Positions 14,628 through 20,335 of a stretch of 20,335 nt of DNA are shown in pieces (the stretch's first letter is position 1; every line of letters starts with the position of its first letter). This DNA comes from Deltaproteobacteria bacterium RBG_13_61_14 (lineage in GTDB: Bacteria > RBG-13-61-14). The notes under the pieces are model-generated. The model was not told the origin of the DNA. It made no database searches and saw nothing but the letters and a program-made list of their open reading frames with translations. Made by a program: the position numbers and the translations under genes. The stretch spans positions 9,580 to 29,914 of the forward strand of contig MGQK01000129.1 of the NCBI GenBank assembly GCA_001797815.1, in the 5' to 3' direction.

Positions 14628-15737
14628 ATGTTTTCACTGGAACTTTCAGAAGAACAAAGGATGATCCAGGACACCGCGAAAAGCTTCGCGGCCGAGCAGC
14701 TCCGGCCGCGCGCGCATGAGTGCGATGAAAAGGGCGCGCTCCCGGAGGATCTTCTGGCCTCGGCCTGGGAGCTGGGCCTGGTTTCCGCGGTGGTTCCGGA
14801 GGAGCTGGGCGGCGGGGGCATGAAGCGCTCGGCGGTGACCGGTGCGATCATGCTCGAAGAGCTGGCCTGGGGCGATCTGGCCCTGGCCCTGGCCATGGTA
14901 GCGCCGGCGCTCTTCGCTTACCCGATCCTGACCCAGGGCACGGACCAGCAAAAGAAAAAGTATCTGCCCCTGCTCTTGGAGAGCAAGCCCGCTCCGCTCA
15001 CCGCGGCGGTGATCGAGCCGGTGATCAATTTCGATCTCTCCGAGCTTACCTGCCAGGCCAAGAAGAAAGGCGCGGGTTACCTACTCTCGGGCAAGAAGTG
15101 TCTGGTGCCCATGGGCTCGACTGCGCAAAGCTTTTTGGTCTATGCCGCGGTGGACGGCAAGCCCGGGTATGAGAACGTCGGCGGCTTCATCGTCGAGCGG
15201 GGGCAGAAGGGCCTCAAAATCGGCGAGCGCGAGCGCAACATGGGCCTGGCCGCGCTTGACACCGTGGGGCTGGAGCTTGCGGAGGTGGAGGTCGGCGGCG
15301 ATGCGGTCCTGGCCGGCGGCCCGAGCTGCGACTTTGGCAAGTTGATGAGCTACTCCCGGGTGGCGCTCGGCGCGTTGGCCATCGGCGTGGCCCGGGCGGC
15401 CCAGGAGTACGCGCTCGAATACGCCAAGGTGCGGGTGGCCTTCGGCGAGCCGATCGCGCACCGGCAGGCCATCTCCTTCATGATCGCGGACGATTACATG
15501 GAGATCGAGTCCGGCCGGCTGCTCACCTGGGAGGCGGCCTTTTTGCTGGACGCGGGCAAGGACGCGTTCAAGGAGGCTTACCTGGCCAAGCTCTACACCG
15601 ACCAGGTGGTGATCAAGGTCACCGACGACGCGGTGCAGACGCTCGGCGGCCACGGCTACATCCGCGAGCATCCGGTGGAGTTGTGGCTCCGGAACGGTCG
15701 CGGTTTTACCACCTTTGACGGCTTGGCCACGGTGTAA
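14628..15737 (+). CDS. Acyl-CoA dehydrogenase family subunit without the usual catalytic Glu
   Basis: This 369-residue flavoprotein-family protein has the three acyl-CoA dehydrogenase domains. The N-terminal helices (FSLELSEEQRMIQDTAKSFA) and C-terminal part are typical, including the FAD-contacting VRVAFGEPIAHRQAISFMIAD (268-288) and LGGHGYIREHP (339-349). The middle-domain signature that normally reads AxTEPxAGSD is degenerate (AVIEPVINFD, 127-136). At the C-terminal site of the catalytic Glu the sequence is TTFDGLATV, so Asp364 replaces Glu, and the alternative isovaleryl-type Glu position reads SYSRV. AAGGAGGG precedes the ATG, which I prefer to a TTG three bases earlier. It pairs with the next gene 27 bp downstream, probably as one subunit of a heteromer. 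Confidence 0.93.
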   Translation: MFSLELSEEQRMIQDTAKSFAAEQLRPRAHECDEKGALPEDLLASAWELGLVSAVVPEELGGGGMKRSAVTGAIMLEELAWGDLALALAMVAPALFAYPILTQGTDQQKKKYLPLLLESKPAPLTAAVIEPVINFDLSELTCQAKKKGAGYLLSGKKCLVPMGSTAQSFLVYAAVDGKPGYENVGGFIVERGQKGLKIGERERNMGLAALDTVGLELAEVEVGGDAVLAGGPSCDFGKLMSYSRVALGALAIGVARAAQEYALEYAKVRVAFGEPIAHRQAISFMIADDYMEIESGRLLTWEAAFLLDAGKDAFKEAYLAKLYTDQVVIKVTDDAVQTLGGHGYIREHPVELWLRNGRGFTTFDGLATV

Positions 15738-15764
15738 GGGCCAAGAGGAATCGGAGGGACGCTG

Positions 15765-17024
15765 ATGATTAGTTTTGAAGTTCCGGCAGGAGTTGCCAAC
15801 GTCAGCAAGCTGGTGCACGGGCTGGCGATGGGTGTGATGCGGAAATGGGCCCGCTGGGCCGATGACCACGAGCACGAGCGCTGCGAGGAGTGGGTCAATA
15901 CCATGTGGAGCCTGTCCAAGGGCGGGATGATGGGGAGCATGACCGGCGGGCTGTCGCGCAAGAAAAAAGAGGACAAGCCCAAGGAAGAGGGCGAGAAAAA
16001 GAAAGAAGTCCGCTACCAGAACCTGATCATGGCCGCGGCGGTGGAGGAACTTTCCTGGGGCGACGCCGGGCTATACCTGGCCATGCCCTTCATGGGCCTG
16101 GGCGGCGCCGCGGTCGCGGCGGCCGGCACCGAGGCCCAGCGCGAGAAGTTCCTCAAACGCTTCACCACCGCGGACAAACCGGTGTGGGGAGCCATGGCCA
16201 TCACCGAGCCGGGTGCCGGCTCGGACACCGCGGCGATTTCGGCGACCGCGGAACTCGATCCCAAGACCAAGGAATGGATCTTGAACGGCGAGAAGATCTT
16301 CGTCACCCAGGGCAAGAGCTCGGTGGAAGACTCGGAGGGCTTTGTGGTGGCCTGGGCCAGCCGCGACCGCAAGGCCGGCCGGGCCGGGATCAAGAGCTTT
16401 GTGGTCGAGCACCACACCCCGGGCATGAAAGTGACCAAGGTGGAGCACAAGCTCGGCATCCGCGCCTCGGACACCGCCTCCATCGTCTTCGAGGACTGCC
16501 GGGTGCCGTATGAGAACGTGCTCGGCGACCCGGAGGTGAAGGAAGGCTTCAAGGGCGCCATGGCCACCTTTGACGCGACCCGGCCCATGGTCGCGGCTTC
16601 AGCCATCGGCATCGGCCGGGCCGCGCTCGAGCGCTGTCAGGAGCTGTATGAAAAAAACGGGGGCAAGCTCCGCTATGGAATCAACCCCAACCGGCTCACT
16701 TCGGCCGAGCGGGACCTGATGATGATGGAAAGCCAGGTCCGGGTCTCGCGGCTGCTCACCTGGAAAGCGGCCTGGATGGCGGACGCCGGGATCCATAATA
16801 ACCTGGAGGCCTCGGTCAGCAAGGCCAAGACCGGCAAGGCCATCACCTGGGTCACCAACAAGGCGGTGGAGCTTTTGGGACCGGTCGGCTACTCCAAGCA
16901 AGAGCTGTTGGAGAAGTGGCTGCGCGACGCCAAGATCAACGACATCTTCGAGGGCACCGGCCAGATCAACACCTTGGTGGTGGCGCGCCGCATTTTCGGG
17001 CTGGGGAGCAAGGAACTGAGATAG
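15765..17024 (+). CDS. Acyl-CoA dehydrogenase with catalytic Glu and unusual N-terminus
   Basis: This 419-residue acyl-CoA dehydrogenase oxidises an acyl-CoA to the enoyl-CoA. It has the canonical MAITEPGAGSD signature (144-154), KLGIRASDTASIVFEDCRVP, the LLGPVGY segment, and the catalytic-base motif DIFEGTGQIN with Glu396. In contrast, the region that normally reads RxxFGxPIxxxQ (FAD binding) is KLRYGINPNRLTSAERD and poorly conserved. The first 80 residues do not resemble the usual N-terminal helices and include a Lys/Glu-rich stretch (about 65-82). GGAGGG precedes the ATG. The conserved features missing here are present in the preceding gene product and vice versa, suggesting an obligate heteromer. 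Confidence 0.95.
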   Translation: MISFEVPAGVANVSKLVHGLAMGVMRKWARWADDHEHERCEEWVNTMWSLSKGGMMGSMTGGLSRKKKEDKPKEEGEKKKEVRYQNLIMAAAVEELSWGDAGLYLAMPFMGLGGAAVAAAGTEAQREKFLKRFTTADKPVWGAMAITEPGAGSDTAAISATAELDPKTKEWILNGEKIFVTQGKSSVEDSEGFVVAWASRDRKAGRAGIKSFVVEHHTPGMKVTKVEHKLGIRASDTASIVFEDCRVPYENVLGDPEVKEGFKGAMATFDATRPMVAASAIGIGRAALERCQELYEKNGGKLRYGINPNRLTSAERDLMMMESQVRVSRLLTWKAAWMADAGIHNNLEASVSKAKTGKAITWVTNKAVELLGPVGYSKQELLEKWLRDAKINDIFEGTGQINTLVVARRIFGLGSKELR

Positions 17025-17065
17025 CCTTCGATCTTCCTTCCCATCCCCGAAAAGGAGGGAGAAGC

Positions 17066-18397
17066 ATGCCCAGCCTGGAACAACGCATCAAAGATTTCGC
17101 CCGGGAGCAGGGCGTGGCGGTGGTGGGCGTGGCCGGGCCGGAGCGGCTGGATGGCCCGCCCTCGCTCGACCCCACTTATACCATGAAGGGCGCCCGTTCC
17201 ATCGTCTCCCTGGCCCTGCCCATGGACGTGCTCGCGATCTACGATTTCCTGGGCAAGAAATCGCCGGTGAGCCACAACCTGGACCAGTTGCGCACCAACC
17301 AGCGGGTGCATCGGATTTGCCGCCGCCTGGCCGAATACCTCCGTTCCTTGGGCCATCGCGCGCAGGAAGTGCCGCCGAATAACACCTACCGCCGCTCGCT
17401 GGACATGCTCTCCTTGCACCCGAGTTTTTCCCACCGCTTCGGCGCGATTGCCGCGGGCATCGGGGCCCAAGGGTGGTCCGGGAACATCATGACCGAAGAA
17501 TACGGGGCCGCGGTTTACCTGGGCACCGTGGTCACCGAGGCGGTGCTCGCGAGTGACCCGGCCTTGTCTCCCCGCTATTTCGTGGACAACTATTGCACGA
17601 AGTGCAAGCTCTGCGAGAAGGTGTGCGCCTCCGGGATGTTCGTGGCCGAGGAGGAAGAGCAGGTGCTGCTCAACGGCGAGCTCCACCCCCGGGGCAAGCG
17701 CCGCAACCTCGACCTGTGCAATTTTTCCTGTTTTGGACTGCACGCGCTTTCCCGCGACCAGAAGTGGACCACCTGGGGCCGGCATTGGATCCCGGAATGG
17801 ATCGGCGACCAACAGGACCCCGCCCGGAAAAACAAGGTCCGTGCCGCGGCTCTGCGCGCGGGTTCCCGGACCGGGGACTCGGCGCCGCGTTATGATCTGA
17901 TTCGAAACGCCGGTTCCATCCTTTTTCCCCAGGAGGTGCTGGAATCCCAGGTGCCCCAGGTCAAGGATCTGCCGGAAGATGAACTGGAGCGCAACGCCAT
18001 CTTGAAAAACCTGATCGAGAAAAATGTGGGGATTCGGGGGCTTCGCGACCCCAACGTGCTGACCTGCGGCCAGTGCGCCCTGGTCTGCGGGCCCAACCTG
18101 AAAGAGACCGCGGACCGCTTTCACCTGCTGGCCGAATCCGGGCTGGTCGTGCCCGGTCCGGAGGGAAGGATGGTGCGGGTGGACAGCTACGAAGCGGCCG
18201 TCGCGATCAAGAAAAAATATCCCCAGCGGGTCAGCCGGCAAGAAATGAGGGCCGACGCCAAGGCCTTCGGCAAGCTCTGGACCAAACTCTATTTCGGGAT
18301 CGAGCCGAAATCCATCCTCCAAGGCTGGCTCTATGCCCGCAAGCTGAAAAAAATGGTGCGAGAGCAATCATGCCTGGACCCGAAGCCGGAACGATGA
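17066..18397 (+). CDS. QueG-like double [4Fe-4S] protein (paralogue 3)
   Basis: This 443-residue paralogue of the 13446 gene has an N-terminal domain with FAREQGVAVVGVAGPERL, PSLDPTYTMKGARSIVSLALPM and IGAQGWSGNIMTEE. Cluster cysteines are C177, C180, C183 and C187 (CTKCKLCEKVC), a middle C218/C222 pair, and C334, C337 and C341 (CGQCALVC). The fourth cysteine is followed by Ala, not Pro. About 80 extra residues (250-325) lie between the middle and final cysteines, and the tail is longer and basic (LYARKLKKMVREQS). AAGGAGGGA precedes the ATG. It is 41 bp downstream of the second dehydrogenase and its stop overlaps the sulfatase start (ATGA). It likely passes electrons to or from the dehydrogenase; this is inferred from gene order. 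Confidence 0.86.
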   Translation: MPSLEQRIKDFAREQGVAVVGVAGPERLDGPPSLDPTYTMKGARSIVSLALPMDVLAIYDFLGKKSPVSHNLDQLRTNQRVHRICRRLAEYLRSLGHRAQEVPPNNTYRRSLDMLSLHPSFSHRFGAIAAGIGAQGWSGNIMTEEYGAAVYLGTVVTEAVLASDPALSPRYFVDNYCTKCKLCEKVCASGMFVAEEEEQVLLNGELHPRGKRRNLDLCNFSCFGLHALSRDQKWTTWGRHWIPEWIGDQQDPARKNKVRAAALRAGSRTGDSAPRYDLIRNAGSILFPQEVLESQVPQVKDLPEDELERNAILKNLIEKNVGIRGLRDPNVLTCGQCALVCGPNLKETADRFHLLAESGLVVPGPEGRMVRVDSYEAAVAIKKKYPQRVSRQEMRADAKAFGKLWTKLYFGIEPKSILQGWLYARKLKKMVREQSCLDPKPER

Positions 18398-19848
18398 GAA
18401 GACGCGAATTCATCAAGACTTCGGCCACGGCCTTGGCCGGCGCCGTGTTGGGCGGCAAAATCATTTCCGCGGCGGAAAAGCGGCCCAATATCCTCCTCAT
18501 CCTGGTGGACCAGTTGCGCCAGCCGCGCTGGACCCCGGCGGGGGTCACGCCCAACCTTGACCGCCTGGCCCAGACCGGGGTCTCGTTCACTCAGCACTTC
18601 GTGAGCGCGGTGCCTTGCTCGCCCTCGCGCGCCTGCATGATCACCGGCACTTACACCACCCAAAATCACATGCACAGCAACTGCGACTTCCAGGTGGGCG
18701 AGCGCCAGCCCAGCCTGGACCCCAGGATCCCCACCCTCGGCCACATCTTCCGCGACGCCGGCTTTCGCACTCCCTACCGGGGCAAGTGGCACCTGACCCG
18801 CAAAGCCGACCGCGACCCCCGGGACCCGCTCCGCGCTTACGGCTTCGAAGGCTGGAAGCCGCCCGAGGCGCCTTTCGGCGGCGCTCCTTACAACGGCGCG
18901 GTCATGGATCCGGTCTATGCCCGCGAGGCTAAAGCCTGGCTGAAAGACCCGAACCACCACCGCCAGCCCTGGCTCCTGGTCTGCTCGCTGGTCAATCCCC
19001 ACGACATCTGCGAGTGGCCCCGCTACTACCCGCAGACCCGGCTCCGGCCCGTCCATACCGACACGCTGCCCGACAACTGGCGCGACGACCTCTCGACCAA
19101 GCCCGGGTGCCAGCGCGAGTTCCAGGAACGTTACCAGAAGCTGGCCGGATTTATGGACCCCGGTGACGAGAAAGCCTGGCGCCGCTACCTGGACTATTAC
19201 CTCCATTGCCAGCGGGACGTGGACGAAAACGTGGGCGACGTGCTCCGGGCGCTCGAGCAATCCGGCCAGCGCGAGAACACGATCGTGGTCTTCACCTCCG
19301 ACCACGGCGAAATGGCCGGCTCGCACGGGCTTCGCACCAAGGGCTGTTTCGCCTACGAAGAGGTCATGAACGTGCCCCTGATTTTCTCCTGGCCCGGTCA
19401 TCTCCCGGCCGGCGCCGTGACCGGCGCTTTTGCCTCCAACGTGGACGTGGCGCCCACCCTGGCCGGTCTGGCCGGGATCACCCGCCTGCCTTACCTGGCC
19501 GGCCGCGATCTCTCGCCGGTGCTGCAAGACCCGGCCCGCGGCTCGGTGCAGGATGAGATTCTTTATCACCAGGGCTGGGAGCTGGAGGTGGGACTGAGCA
19601 AGCAGAGTCGCACTTCCGCCTTCTCCCACCCGGCGCACGTCCGCTGCCTGCGCGACCGGGAATGGAAGTATGCCTATTACTTCAGCCCGGACCACGACCA
19701 GGTGGAGCACGAGCTTTACCACCTGAAGGACGATCCCCTGGAGATGACCAACCTGGGGAATGATCCGGGCTACGAGCCCAAGCGGCGGGAGATGTTCGCG
19801 CGGCTGATGGAGCGGGAGCAAAAGCTAATCGAGGAGTTTGAGGCCTAA
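18394..19848 (+). CDS. Tat-exported sulfatase (FGly type)
   Basis: This 484-residue enzyme of the alkaline phosphatase/sulfatase superfamily hydrolyses a sulfate (or phosphate) ester. The N-terminus MRRREFIKTSATALAGAVLGG is a twin-arginine signal, so it should be exported folded to the periplasm. PNILLILVDQLR carries metal ligands D39 and Q40, and PCSPSRACMITGTY contains the C-x-P-S-R motif whose Cys75 is converted to formylglycine. TSDHGEMAGSHGL is the second metal site. The sulfatase core looks complete. I chose the ATG overlapping the preceding TGA; another in-frame ATG lies 24 bases upstream. The natural substrate is unknown. A maturation enzyme (anSME or FGE) is required but not present in the window. 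The stop codon TAA lies within the 123-bp repeat. Confidence 0.93.
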   Translation: MRRREFIKTSATALAGAVLGGKIISAAEKRPNILLILVDQLRQPRWTPAGVTPNLDRLAQTGVSFTQHFVSAVPCSPSRACMITGTYTTQNHMHSNCDFQVGERQPSLDPRIPTLGHIFRDAGFRTPYRGKWHLTRKADRDPRDPLRAYGFEGWKPPEAPFGGAPYNGAVMDPVYAREAKAWLKDPNHHRQPWLLVCSLVNPHDICEWPRYYPQTRLRPVHTDTLPDNWRDDLSTKPGCQREFQERYQKLAGFMDPGDEKAWRRYLDYYLHCQRDVDENVGDVLRALEQSGQRENTIVVFTSDHGEMAGSHGLRTKGCFAYEEVMNVPLIFSWPGHLPAGAVTGAFASNVDVAPTLAGLAGITRLPYLAGRDLSPVLQDPARGSVQDEILYHQGWELEVGLSKQSRTSAFSHPAHVRCLRDREWKYAYYFSPDHDQVEHELYHLKDDPLEMTNLGNDPGYEPKRREMFARLMEREQKLIEEFEA

Positions 19849-19968
19849 GTCCTTCGATTCATAAGTTCGATAACGAACTTATTTACTCAGGACTTAGTGC
19901 TGAGTGAGCAGATAAGCCTTTGCGAGTAAATTAATACGTGATTCTATTTGCGAATCGAAGCACTAAGT
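19846..19968 (+). repeat. 123-bp structured repeat, copy B
   Basis: This is the inverted partner of 7807-7929 (64/65 and 23/24 matches in the two arms, unrelated 34-bp centre). Here it starts with the TAA stop of the sulfatase gene and ends inside the GTG start of the next gene. Possible stems include ATAAGTTCG / CGAACTTAT (9 bp), TAAGTCC / GGACTTA (left end with interior), ACTTAGTGCT / AGCACTAAGT (interior with right end) and ACTCAG / CTGAGT; several exclude each other. Confidence 0.9.
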
Positions 19969-20335
19969 GGAAATCAACGCGGCCGCGATCAAGGACCTGA
20001 TCCTGGCGGAAGGGATTGACCTGGTCGGCATCGCGGAAGCGCGCGAGCTGATCCTGGCCCATCCGCCCCGGCCGGCGACCGCGCTCCTGCCTTCGGCCCA
20101 AAGCGTGATCGTGATGGCCGTGGCCCACAGCCTGGGCGCGACCTTTGCCCCGGACCTCCGGCTCTGGACCCGCAACAAGATGCAGACCTCCCGGCTGCTC
20201 GACCAGGTGGCGGAAAAAGTCGGCCGCTTGCTCGAGCGTCAAGGCTGCCTCTCCCTGCCCGTCTCCGCGGACAAGCCGGTGGAGATCCACAAGCTCGACC
20301 CGGCCACCGGCAAGCCATTTTTTCACACCAAGGTC
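19967..20335 (+). CDS. QueG-like Fe-S protein N-terminus (paralogue 4), cut by window edge
   Basis: An open frame of 123 codons reaches the window end. It begins (V/M)EINAAAIKDLILAEGIDLVGIAEARELI and continues with LLPSAQSVIVMAVAHSLG, which matches the N-terminal domain pattern of QueG-like proteins seen in the three paralogues upstream (GVxxVGxA ... ARSxxSxALP). The iron-sulfur cysteines would lie beyond the window. TAA directly precedes the GTG in frame, so translation cannot start further upstream; no good ribosome-binding site is visible because the 123-bp repeat occupies that position. The assignment rests on the N-terminal similarity only. Confidence 0.7.
   Translation, partial: MEINAAAIKDLILAEGIDLVGIAEARELILAHPPRPATALLPSAQSVIVMAVAHSLGATFAPDLRLWTRNKMQTSRLLDQVAEKVGRLLERQGCLSLPVSADKPVEIHKLDPATGKPFFHTKV

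Noticed and set aside
16889-19821. Two long minus-strand frames (492 and 496 codons) opposite the Fe-S and sulfatase genes
   Set aside because: They lie opposite genes with complete motifs and ribosome-binding sites, and their His/Gly/Arg/Val-rich translations have no recognisable domain.
19846-19968. Integron attC site or CRISPR-like repeat
   Set aside because: Conserved ends and a variable centre recall attC, but the ends lack the RYYYAAC / GTTRRRY core sites and there is no integrase; two isolated copies in opposite orientation do not make a CRISPR array.

Overview
The window is GC-rich, gene-dense bacterial DNA. LpxC, a predicted outer-membrane beta-barrel and a Tat-exported sulfatase indicate a Gram-negative (diderm) cell. 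A CIRCE operator at groESL, acyl-CoA dehydrogenases with iron-sulfur partners, an HMG-CoA-lyase-like enzyme and dispersed CGCCAAG-type intergenic repeats suggest an anaerobic, possibly syntrophic or sulfate-reducing Desulfobacterota-like lineage. That placement is a guess from gene content; no rRNA gene is present to confirm it. I saw no tRNA, rRNA, CRISPR array, transposase or phage gene.

Left part (1-4532, minus strand): a class I methyltransferase, a DRG/TGS-type GTPase, an FHA-domain protein and a PP2C phosphatase, followed by the CIRCE-controlled chaperonin genes groES and groEL (groEL is cut by the window edge). Middle (4642-7560, plus strand): an HMG-CoA-lyase-like metallolyase without the usual catalytic cysteine, two tandem DUF1059-type small proteins with their own promoter and terminator, an AT-rich gap, and lpxC. 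A repeat-rich intergenic region (7561-8057) follows. Next comes a plus-strand operon (8058-11864): outer-membrane protein, B12-binding-type radical SAM enzyme, pentapeptide-repeat/TM/TPR fusion, and a QueG-like double [4Fe-4S] protein.

Right part (11888-20335): a divergently transcribed TetR regulator faces a plus-strand lipid-type module. This module comprises an SCP2 lipid-carrier protein, a QueG-like Fe-S protein, two dissimilar acyl-CoA dehydrogenases whose conserved active-site features look split between them, a second QueG-like Fe-S protein overlapping a Tat-exported sulfatase, and a further QueG-like gene running off the window. No electron-transfer flavoprotein genes are present. I infer that the acyl-CoA dehydrogenase pair acts as a heteromer on a bulky or lipid-like CoA ester and that the Fe-S proteins are its redox partners. 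This is the best candidate for an undescribed system here.

The second main result is a 123-bp repeat present twice in opposite orientation (7807-7929 and 19846-19968). Its arms are nearly invariant (87 of 89 positions), while its 34-bp centre is unrelated in sequence but identical in length. It can form several mutually exclusive hairpins. In the right-hand copy the repeat supplies the stop codon of the sulfatase gene and abuts the start codon of the next gene.
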